A stretch of DNA of 64,000 nt from G963422275 sp963422275 (lineage in GTDB: Bacteria; Pseudomonadota; Alphaproteobacteria; Rhodobacterales; Rhodobacteraceae). The position numbers and the translations under genes were made by a program. The notes under the pieces are model-generated. The model worked only from the letters and a program-made list of their open reading frames with translations. It made no database searches and was not told the DNA's origin. Shown piece after piece: positions 7,201 to 14,878 of the stretch (position 1 is its first letter; each line of letters opens with the position of its first letter). Where the stretch lies: assembly GCA_963422275.1 (NCBI GenBank), contig OY729418.1, positions 1,054,001-1,118,000 on the forward strand. The letters run 5' to 3'.

Positions 7201-9263
7201 GACTGGCTACCGAGGATTGGCAGATGAACAGTAATGACGGCACCGCCGAGAGGCCCGTTTTCAAGCACTTCAATCTTGCCGCCAAGGTCTTTGACGGCGT
7301 CACGGACGATTGTCAGCCCGAGTCCCGTGCCCTGCTTGCGTGTGGAGCGGCCTGGGAGCCAAATGTCTGATTTTCTGATTCCGACGATCCCTGGCCCACT
7401 ATCGCTGACCGAAAGAGACCAATGACCCTCTGAGATTTGGGAGGAAATCTCAATGACTCGCTTCTGCGTGGCTGCATCCTCAAACGCCGCGACGCTGTTG
7501 TTAAGGAGGTTTGTGACAATAGATTCGACGGAAGCGGGTCGTCCGCGAAGGAACGGTGCACTCGACGCTAAAGACTTGACGATCTGAACGTCTCGACCTT
7601 CAAGGAAGGGGCTATATGTACTTAGCATGCCCTCCAGCAAACCGTGCAAATCGACCCGAGAAGTCCGACGCTTGTCGTGATCGAGCAGGTTCAATGTAAC
7701 CGTGCTCAGCGTATTAAGGCTGCCTAGGGCACGTCGGATACCTTCAATCGGGCGCTTGAATATCTTCCCGTACAGGTCACCGACATTCTCCTTGGCGCGC
7801 CGGTCAATTGCGGCGAGGGATTGTGAAATGATCTTGAAAGAATTGGCACTTGATTCGTGAGCGAAGGTTGCCGCCGCGATACCGACGGTACTGAGTGTCC
7901 GATAGAGTTGGATCTCCCTTTGGAGGATATCAATCTGGCGATTGCGCGAGGATTCATAGAGTGCGAAGGCCTTTTTGATGTCTTCTCGAGCCTCTCCCTT
8001 TGCTGCTGCGATCACTTTTTCCATGTACCGCTTTGCCTTTCTGGAACGTATGGTGCCTTGTGTCCGGTTTTTCTGACGCCGTCGCTCAGCCTCATCAAGC
8101 CTTCGATTCGCCATCCAGTCCATGCAGTCCCGTGCGAAGAAACGCAGTTCATTGAACGCAGCGTCCTCGATGAATCCTGAACGATCCGTCTTTTGGACAA
8201 GCTGGCTGTGAGCGTCAAAGACGTCGATGCGGCCAATCGATGTATTGGTACTCGGACGTTCTTCAGGACTCTGCACTCGCCGAAGGTTCATGTCGAGCCA
8301 ATCGCTACCCGGTCCGCCGTAGGGATACGCTTTCAAGCCGTTGTAAAAGAAATGCACACCACCAAATTCGGCAAGCCATTTTCGAACCTCTTTTACAGAA
8401 GTTTGGCGTAACGAGAAACTTTCCTGGTTTAGAATGAACACCCACAGATCAAAAGTCGCAGGCGGGCATCGGTAGAGCCGCTCATCGCCCACGATGTCGA
8501 GGTGTTCCGCCTGAAAAAGGATTTGGCCTTTCCAGTCCTTCACCTCGGCAACAGCTTCCCCTGTGTCCCGCAATTCAGCATGGAGGTGGTACTCAGCGTC
8601 GTTGAAGTACCGCTCTCGAACGAGTGTCTCGAGGTCATCAAACTCGGGAGCAAGAAGCTGTGGCCGGAACCCTTTGGAGCTATTGCCAAAGGGGTCGGCG
8701 AGAAGTATGAGCTCGCGAGCAAGGCGCTTCACCGCAAAGCGGTCAAAGCTGGCGCCAAGATGGTCGATGACAACCTTGGTACCTGAAGTGCTGCCTTCAT
8801 CGCAGGCATTGGTCTTGATCTCAAGAGCGTAGTCTTCGACGAGGTTGACCTTGTCGAATTCACTCCAGTCGATGACCAGTTCGTTCAAGCAGTCGGACTG
8901 CTGCTTTGAGATGGTCGAAAGCAAAGCGGTCCGACCCATACGCAGCGCGGCGAGCCGGCCCAAGCCTTTGCTGCCCGAGGGGACCCGACCGAGCGAAGTC
9001 AGCTGCGTTGGCGCCTTGGATGAACGCCCCAAGACAAGCCAACCGTTAGCAATCTGGTCTGTGGTCATGCCATCGCCGTTGTCTACGACAATGATCTTAC
9101 CGCCTGGTTGGACCGTATTTCGAAGATTAACGCGACATTCGGTTGCATCCGCATCGTAGGCATTCTTGACGAGTTCTAAAATCCCTTTGTCCAGCGTTGG
9201 ATTTAGCTCTTCGCCAAGCCGCCTGACGATTTCAGTGGAGAACCTGAGCTGTGCAGTCGTCAT
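7197..9263 (-). CDS. Double GHKL ATPase: Hsp90/MORC-like N-domain plus histidine kinase
   Basis: A 688-residue protein with two ATP-binding modules. The N-terminal one has an N box (ELVKNAYDAD, about 30-39), DNGDGM (61-66) and GSKGLGR (97-103), as in Hsp90/MutL/MORC-type ATPases. A charged helical linker with probable coiled coil follows. The C-terminal kinase has an H box with FAHESSAN (His near 469), N box NLLNN (585-589), DSGPGI (621-626) and GTGLGL (645-650). No membrane segment is seen. I place the start at ATG 9263 because it overlaps the methylase stop in ATGA; an upstream open extension to 9452 would run into the methylase gene. Likely a cytoplasmic sensor kinase. Confidence 0.88.
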   Translation of the reverse strand: MTTAQLRFSTEIVRRLGEELNPTLDKGILELVKNAYDADATECRVNLRNTVQPGGKIIVVDNGDGMTTDQIANGWLVLGRSSKAPTQLTSLGRVPSGSKGLGRLAALRMGRTALLSTISKQQSDCLNELVIDWSEFDKVNLVEDYALEIKTNACDEGSTSGTKVVIDHLGASFDRFAVKRLARELILLADPFGNSSKGFRPQLLAPEFDDLETLVRERYFNDAEYHLHAELRDTGEAVAEVKDWKGQILFQAEHLDIVGDERLYRCPPATFDLWVFILNQESFSLRQTSVKEVRKWLAEFGGVHFFYNGLKAYPYGGPGSDWLDMNLRRVQSPEERPSTNTSIGRIDVFDAHSQLVQKTDRSGFIEDAAFNELRFFARDCMDWMANRRLDEAERRRQKNRTQGTIRSRKAKRYMEKVIAAAKGEAREDIKKAFALYESSRNRQIDILQREIQLYRTLSTVGIAAATFAHESSANSFKIISQSLAAIDRRAKENVGDLYGKIFKRPIEGIRRALGSLNTLSTVTLNLLDHDKRRTSRVDLHGLLEGMLSTYSPFLEGRDVQIVKSLASSAPFLRGRPASVESIVTNLLNNSVAAFEDAATQKRVIEISSQISEGHWSLSVSDSGPGIVGIRKSDIWLPGRSTRKQGTGLGLTIVRDAVKDLGGKIEVLENGPLGGAVITVHLPILGSQS

Positions 9264-10600
9264 GGTTTCTGCCACCAAGGCATCTCGGCCAGTGCACGCG
9301 TGGTCAAATGGCGACAACGTAGCCGCGAATTGATCCAAGCATCGGTACGTGGTGATCGCAGCCGCTGCAGCAATTGGCGGCATGACTCTACTGTTCCGTC
9401 CTTCGGAAGTAGCACGATCAGATGGTTTTCGACGGCGACCGGACGGTTGCAAAGAATCAGCGTCGCAATGGCACGATTGTTACTATCCGGCCGTGATGTT
9501 CTCCTGACAGTAACAAAGGGGGAAATGAAAAGGCGGCCGGCAAATCGACGAGTCTCCGCGATGTTGTCGCATTCGCTCCAGCTTGGGATTGATCGCGCAT
9601 GGATATACGGGACAAGCGGTCCGGTTTCCGCATGCCGATGCGGCACAACTGGCCCGACATGAACTTCGAAGCGTTTACCGACGCCGCAACTGGATTTCTT
9701 TCTCGACCGAGATTTCTTGCAGGACCCGCCGGCATACGTTTGCTTCCTGAAGTGGAAGAGGTAAACGTCCACATCCGCCCATTGGTCAAACACCCCGAGT
9801 GAGGTTTCACTAATCAGGCATCCGGCTGCACGTGTCATTTTTCGCCACGCCATATAACGGCTTCCAGATCGAAGGACTTCCGGCAGGATTGCGGCTATTC
9901 GTGATTCGTCCGAGACGTCTTGGATCGCGCGTTCGACGAATAACGCGGCGTGATTGACGCGACCACTCGCCCAGATGCAGTCGTCCGGCGCAATTGCATA
10001 TCCGAACGGCGGATTCATGACAATGACGTCAGCGTTCGGAAGCTGTCGTGAGGGGTCGATGGAATCCCCAACCATGATGTTCGGAAATGCTTCAGCGAGC
10101 ACACTGGGGTCAAAGGGCGGACGAACTCTAGAGCGTTTCGCCGCCAAGAGCATTAATCGGGCTTTGGCTAATCGTACAAAGTCGGCAGATATGTCGAATC
10201 CACCCAGCCGCTTTCCCCATGCGCTCAGCGTGACAGCGAAACTCGCTTCCAGGGGCAGTCGGAGGCCGATTGCGAGAAGCAAGTCGCCAGCACCGCATGC
10301 CGGATCGAAATACGTCAATGCGGAGTCCGTCCCTTGGAACACAGAGTTAGCCAGTCTCCTCGCCAGCCTGGCTCCAGTAAAGAAGGCCCCCTGTCGCCGC
10401 AGCTCGGCTTGTGTCACTCGTTCACGAAGGATCTGACCGGGCTCGCCGTCCAAGCAGAGGGCGAGCCTCTCCTTCCACTGAGCGCAAGTGATCGGCTCAC
10501 GAAGGTGGGCCAGTTCGTGGATGGAATCGACATATTCACCGAAGAGTGGCGGCTGGCGGGGAAATGTCGGTTGTTGCAGGGTGTATGGCACGGGCAGCAA
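9260..10600 (-). CDS. N6-adenine DNA methyltransferase-like protein, first gene of the operon
   Basis: A 446-residue class I SAM-dependent methyltransferase. The lead-in GAFFTGARLARRL (about 71-83) is typical of N6-adenine methylases. Motif I is DPACGAGD (99-106) and the catalytic motif is NPPFG (196-200). The C-terminal region would hold target recognition. The start is uncertain: TTG at 10600 gives LPVPYTL, and an in-frame GTG lies 9 bp later. No restriction endonuclease gene follows; instead the stop overlaps the kinase start. It may mark self DNA or sense unmodified DNA for the downstream signalling genes. This role is inferred. Confidence 0.83.
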   Translation of the reverse strand: MLPVPYTLQQPTFPRQPPLFGEYVDSIHELAHLREPITCAQWKERLALCLDGEPGQILRERVTQAELRRQGAFFTGARLARRLANSVFQGTDSALTYFDPACGAGDLLLAIGLRLPLEASFAVTLSAWGKRLGGFDISADFVRLAKARLMLLAAKRSRVRPPFDPSVLAEAFPNIMVGDSIDPSRQLPNADVIVMNPPFGYAIAPDDCIWASGRVNHAALFVERAIQDVSDESRIAAILPEVLRSGSRYMAWRKMTRAAGCLISETSLGVFDQWADVDVYLFHFRKQTYAGGSCKKSRSRKKSSCGVGKRFEVHVGPVVPHRHAETGPLVPYIHARSIPSWSECDNIAETRRFAGRLFISPFVTVRRTSRPDSNNRAIATLILCNRPVAVENHLIVLLPKDGTVESCRQLLQRLRSPRTDAWINSRLRCRHLTTRALAEMPWWQKP

Positions 10601-10678
10601 CCCGGGAAAAAGGAATACAACTACAGCCCATAAACTGTGACTGCGGCTGCGTCCAGTTCTGATGAACCATCTGGGCTA

Positions 10679-10800
10679 GGAAACCTCTGATTTGGAGGGG
10701 GTTTCTGGTTTTGGCTGCGGAAATTGCCCCTGCCGGCGACACCGGCCGGTTTTTGCAGCACGGAAGCCCCAAATGCGCGTTTTCGGGCTATCAGGTATGT
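10679..10800 (-). mobile_element. Left-end remnant of IS-A
   Basis: GGAAACCTCTGATTTGGAGG at 10679 and the following 100 bp are a diverged match to the transposase-distal end of IS-A (compare 1607-1735). The rest of the element is absent. It lies 80 bp upstream of the methylase start, so the operon promoter must lie in that short gap or within IS-derived DNA. Confidence 0.65.
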
Positions 10801-11040
10801 TCCCGCCGCCGTCGGCAGGCTCCCCGGGGTCGGTTCTGTCGAAGTGTTATGGCATGCTCTGGGTGATCAACGAGATTCATGCCCAACTTCAACAGCGTGA
10901 TTTGAAGCATATGATGGAACAAGGGGTTGCATCGGCGATGCCGGTTTCATGCAATGCATTTTCCAAGGGGGGGGGTGAGGGTCAGGAGGTGTGTTCGTGC
11001 ACGTCTGGCGGAGGGCCTTGCCGAGCTGGCCTGCGACCTA
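10801..11040. other. Unassigned DNA between two IS-A copies
   Basis: The stretch includes a run of nine G (about 10970-10978). No open frame here has a recognisable domain. It ends at the TA target of the next IS-A copy. Confidence 0.3.
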
Positions 11041-12267
11041 GGGAACCTCTGAATATAGCCCGGTTTTGGGCGTTGCATTGCGCATCCGGTGCGCGCCTGC
11101 TGTTTTGCGCCACGCCTTTTTTTTGGGGGATCACGACATGCAGCGCCTTCAGCAACTGACCTTTGCCAGCCTTGAATACGATCGCAAGAAGCGCAAGACG
11201 CGCCGCGAGATCTTTCCGGAGCGGATGGACGGCCTGATCCCCTGGGAGCGCCTGGAGGCCCGCATTGCGCCGGCGTGTCCGAAGGGCGGCCGCAAGGGGC
11301 GACAGCCGTATCCGCTGTCGGTGATGCTGCGCGTGCACTGCGTTCAGCTGTTCTGCAATCTGAGCGATCCGCTGATGGAGGACCGGCTTGCGAGGCGGAG
11401 AGCATCCGGCGCTTTGCCGGGGCGGTGCTTGAGAAGGTTCCGGACGAGACGACGATCCCGACTTCCGCCACCGGCTGGAGCGCCGCGGACTGGCGCACCA
11501 GCTGTTTGAGGAGATCAGGGATCACCTGGCCGAGCGGGGGGTTTTGCTGAAGAAGGGCACCATCGTTGACGCCACCATCATCTCGGCGCCGTCGTCGACC
11601 AAGAACGAGAGCAACGCCCGCGATCCGGAGATGCACCGGACGAAGAAGGGGAACCAGTGGCATTTCGGGATGAAGCTGCACATCGGCACCGACACCCGGG
11701 GTCTGGTGCACCACCTGGAGGGAACGGCCGCCAACGTTCACGACCTGACGCCTTCGGACCGGCTTCTGCACGGCGAGGAGGAGCAAGTCTGGGGCGACTC
11801 TGGATACCGCGGGATCGGCAAGCGCGCGGAGCACGCGCATCGCGATGTTTCGTGGCAGATTGCCATGCCCCCGAGCCAGCGCCGGACGCTGGCGCCGGGC
11901 AGCGCCGCGGCCAGGGCGGAGAAGGCGAAGGCCCGGGTGCGGGCGCGGGTGGAGCATCCGTTCCGGATCATCAAGCGGGTGTTCGGCTGCGACATGGTTC
12001 GCTATCGGGGTCTGGACAAGAACGTGCAGCGGCTTGCGCTGCTTCCGGGCTTCTCGAACCTGATGATTGCCCAGCCGCACTTGCAATGACAGGGGAGAAG
12101 CGTGTCCGGAATTTGTCGGACCGGCCCTGCGGTGGCTGAACCGGCGGCGGTTTCGCCCCGAAAACGCGCATTTGCGGCTTCCGGACCGCCGAAAACCGAC
12201 CGGCGCAGCCGGGAAGGGCAGTTTCCGCAGCAAACCCCAAAAAAAACCCTCCAAATCAGAGGTTCCC
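11041..12267 (+). mobile_element. IS-A copy 2 (full length, transposase broken)
   Basis: The element is about 1227 bp in the opposite orientation to copy 1. Ends GGGAACCTCTGA (11041) and TCAGAGGTTCCC (to 12267) are intact and flanked by TA/CTAG. It is very similar to copy 1 but contains small indels in the transposase gene. It could still be moved in trans. Confidence 0.87.
11138..12089 (+). pseudogene. IS-A transposase, frameshifted
   Basis: It starts at ATG 11138 with the same N-terminus as the intact copy. Near 11390 a base is missing (GACCGGCTTGCGAGG against GACCAGCTTTACGAGG), and further small changes follow up to about 11540. The correct frame resumes and runs to 12089, ending FSNLMIAQPHLQ. 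The catalytic region is preserved, but the protein cannot be made in one piece. Confidence 0.82.
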
Positions 12268-12269
12268 TA

Positions 12270-12425
12270 GGTGCGGCGGGTCGTGATGTACTTGCCGTCC
12301 TTCTTGATGGCGGCCTGCTGCAGGCGGACGGGGTCACGGATCAGGTCGCCCCATTCGGTGGTAATGTTGGCGGCGCGGCAGCAGCCGGCCAGTTCCTTGA
12401 GGAGGACGAAGGCGAGGAAGGAGCG
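12270..12425 (-). pseudogene. C-terminal scrap of an unknown protein fused to IS-A
   Basis: On the minus strand about 50 residues (FLAFVLLKELAGCC, then ITTEWGDLIRDPVRLQQ) are joined in frame to the truncated IS-A transposase start at about 12426. The stop TAG comes from the neighbouring IS target site. The sequence has good protein-like composition, but I do not recognise it. Confidence 0.4.
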
Positions 12426-12836
12426 GAAGTTCAGGATCGTCGTCTCGTCCGGAACCTTCTCAAGACTCACCCCGGCAAAGCGCCGGATGCTCTCCGCCTC
12501 GCAAGCTGGTCCTCCATCAACGGGTCGCTCAGGTTGTAAAACAATTGAACGCAGTGCACGCGCAGCATCACCGACAGCGGATGCGGCTGTCGCCCCTTGC
12601 GGCCGCCCTTCGGATACACTGGCGCAATGCGGGCCTCCAGGCGCTCCCAGGGGATCAGGCCGTCCATCCGCTCCAGAAAGATCTCGCGGCGCGTCTTGCG
12701 CTTCTTGCGATCGCATTGGAGGCTGGCAAAGGTCAATTGCCGAAGGCGCTGCATGTCAAAGGCGTGGCGCAAGACAGCGGGCGCGCACCGGATGCGCAAT
12801 GCAACGCCCAAAACCAGGCTATATTCAGAGGTTCCC
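12426..12836 (-). mobile_element. IS-A copy 3, right-end fragment with transposase N-terminus
   Basis: The fragment carries the intact terminal repeat TCAGAGGTTCCC ending at 12836 and the first ~110 residues of the transposase, from ATG 12754. The element is cut at about 12426 where unrelated coding DNA begins. A deletion in the leader removes the poly-C tract seen in copy 1. It is followed at once by IS-C, sharing the TA at 12837-12838. Confidence 0.75.
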
Positions 12837-12838
12837 TA

Positions 12839-13685
12839 GATAGTGTCGTCACGAGATACCGGCCCAGAGCGCCAGACACCGGATCTGCACCGCGGCAAGA
12901 AACGATGCGGCATTCTTGGCGCATCGCGTGGCAATTCCACGCCAGCGCTTGAGCCACGGAAAGGCGTTCGCCGCCAAATGCCGATGCCGGCAGAGATGGA
13001 CATCATAAGCTCTGGGGTGCTTGCGGTTGCGCTTTGGCGGAACCACTGGAATGACTTCATGCTCCTCGCAACAAGACAGGATGGCATTCGTGTCACAGGC
13101 CTTGTCCGCCAGCAAGCACTCGGCATCCATCCCTTCAATCAGCTCGACCGCTTGACGGCAATCCGCTGCCGTCCCCTCGGTCGCCAACACCCGCACCGGC
13201 ATCCCATGCGCGTCCACAGCCAGATGCAGCTTCGTGTTCAGCCCCCTTTTGTACGACCCATCGCCTGATTGCCACCGACCGCACCGCTCGCATGGGGATG
13301 CAGCTTGAGATGACTGGCGTCAATCATCAGCCACTTGCAGTCCGGCTCATCCATTAGATGCTCCAGCAACGCTCCCCAGAGACCCTTGTCCCGCCAGCGA
13401 CAGAACCGGCGATGGGTGTTTTTCCAGTCTCCACAGTCTGGCGGCAAATCACGCCAGGGAGCGCCGGTGCGCAGAACCCGAAAGATCGCATTGATGAACC
13501 GACGATTGTCCTGCGCCACCCCACCCCAACTTCCCGCTCGGCCAGGCAGATGAGGCTCCAGCAACAGCCAGACCCTGTCCGAAATGTCATGACGCCGATG
13601 AGCCATTCCCATGAGCCGCCTCCAACAAACATCGAGTGAGTTCGACAGACAGTGCAGATAAACATCACTCATGACGACACTATCT
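12839..13685 (-). mobile_element. IS5-family (IS427-like) insertion sequence IS-C
   Basis: The element is 847 bp with ends GATAGTGTCGTCA at 12839 and TGACGACACTATC ending at 13685, flanked by TA within CTAG. It carries two overlapping transposase frames related by a -1 shift, as is common in the IS427 group. It is the only copy of this element in the window. Confidence 0.87.
12849..13612 (-). CDS. IS-C transposase, two frames joined by a -1 frameshift
   Basis: The first frame starts at ATG 13612 after GGAGG and encodes HRRHDISDRVWLLLEPHLPG, then WLMIDASHLKLHPHA; it stops at 13238. The second frame (to 12849) continues with KLHLAVDAHGMPVRVL and ends WLKRWRGIATRCAK plus a tail. The frames meet at a run of AAAAGGGGG on the coding strand, where a -1 slip would join them in register. 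This looks like programmed frameshifting, which IS427-type elements use, and not damage. Confidence 0.8.
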
Positions 13686-13782
13686 AGGAAGTACGCCGCA
13701 TCGCAGACCCCGAGCGGTACGGCACCCTCTAAACGGCCACCTTTCGCGGGTGAAGCACACAGCAACGTGTAGCATGATCGAA

Positions 13783-13975
13783 TTACAGGGGCTGACGTTC
13801 AACCGTCAGAGTGCGCTGAACAATCTTCGGGTCCTTGTCGATCAGCGCGAGCAAGACCTGGGCAGGGCTTTCTGGGGAGCGTCGGTGTTGTTCCCAGTTC
13901 AGAAGCGTCGCTTTCTTCACGCCGACACTCTTGGCAAACTCGGCCTGCGACAGGCCGGTGCGGGTTCGAGTCGAT
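13783..13975 (-). pseudogene. C-terminal half of an XRE-type HTH antitoxin
   Basis: The minus-strand frame reads LSQAEFAKSVGVKKATLLNW followed by EQHRRSPESPAQVLLALIDK and stops at 13783. This is the recognition-helix and tail pattern of XRE-family antitoxins found beside HigB/RelE-like toxins. The N-terminus is replaced by the start of an IS5-family transposase at a deletion junction near 13972. No toxin gene remains next to it. Confidence 0.6.
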
Positions 13976-14139
13976 CAGGGCGCTGACCTTTCGCAGGGTG
14001 CTGTCCCGGTCCACGCGCTCGTCCACCATTGTCATGAAGAAATCCATCGATCTCTCCCTCAATCGAACATCATGACAGGCACTTGCAGCCCCTAAGCGTG
14101 ACATGTTAATGGTGGGAAAGGCGCATTTCGCAACAGTCT
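13972..14139 (-). pseudogene. IS-G (IS5 family) left end, copy 2
   Basis: The left-end signature GACTGTTGCGAAATGCGCC lies at 14121-14139 (inverted). The transposase N-terminus starts at ATG 14047 (MDFFMTMVDERVDRDSTLRK). It ends abruptly after about 26 residues where antitoxin coding sequence begins. Confidence 0.6.
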
Positions 14140-14412
14140 CGCCGTGATCTGGCTGTGGCGGTGTTGGCCATTTGGATGCACAAGGTGCCGTGGATTCTCC
14201 CGCCATCTGTCTTGGACGAGATTTCAATCTCGTCAATCAGCCAGCGAATTTCTTGCGCGCGAGGCAATATTCGGATTGTCCGCCGAGCCCAGGATTGGTA
14301 TGCTGATCCAGCGTTCCGTGAGCGCACGCATATTTCCGGGCATCTAACACAATCGCCCGTTCATCTGCCTCTGCTTGTCGGGCCGCGAGTTCCAGCAAGG
14401 GAGGCGTTTTGA
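14140..14412. other. Leader region of the molybdenum hydroxylase operon
   Basis: The first ~55 bp resemble a sliver of the IS1595 derivative seen at 42024 and 52060. The remainder has no recognisable gene. A strong ribosome-binding site AAGGGAGG lies at 14396-14403, before ATG 14413. The operon promoter is expected here, but I cannot pick a convincing -35/-10 pair. Confidence 0.35.
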
Positions 14413-14874
14413 ATGGAATTATCATTAACGGTCAACGGCACGCCACATTCAGTGGACGTGGAACCGGAGACCCCATTGCTGTGGGTTCTCCGCGACAACA
14501 TTGGATTGACTGGCACGAAGTATGGCTGCGGCATCGCGAAATGCGGGGCCTGCACGGTGCACATCGACGGCCGAAAGGCATTTTCCTGCTCCACCAAGGT
14601 ATCCGCTGCGGTCGGCAAGGAAGTCACCACCATCGAGGGATTGTCAGACGACAACTCCCATCCATTGCAGGTTGCATGGATCGAGGGAGACGTTCCGCAA
14701 TGCGGATATTGCCAGTCGGGTCAGATCATGGCGGCGGCGGCTTTGTTGAGCGAACGGCCGAGCCCGTCGGATTTCGATATCGATGCGGCAATGTCAGACA
14801 ACATCTGCCGTTGCGGCACATACGCCCGGATCCGAAAGGCAATCCACCGGGCTGCCGAAATCGCGGGAGGATGA
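14413..14874 (+). CDS. Isoquinoline 1-oxidoreductase-type [2Fe-2S] subunit (IorA-like)
   Basis: A 153-residue small subunit of the xanthine oxidase family. The N-terminal plant-type ferredoxin cluster is CGIAKCGACTVHIDG plus a fourth Cys (AFSC). The C-terminal helical domain carries the second cluster in CGYCQSGQIM and ICRCGTY. Full length for IorA. It passes electrons from the molybdenum subunit, whose gene starts 4 bp downstream. It is the first gene of a five-gene operon with a strong Shine-Dalgarno sequence. Confidence 0.9.
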   Translation: MELSLTVNGTPHSVDVEPETPLLWVLRDNIGLTGTKYGCGIAKCGACTVHIDGRKAFSCSTKVSAAVGKEVTTIEGLSDDNSHPLQVAWIEGDVPQCGYCQSGQIMAAAALLSERPSPSDFDIDAAMSDNICRCGTYARIRKAIHRAAEIAGG

Positions 14875-14878
14875 AAAC

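Noticed and set aside
5528..10600. Classical restriction-modification system or Detocs
   Set aside because: There is no endonuclease gene, and the kinase, regulator and MBL set does not match the Detocs components I know, so no established name was given.
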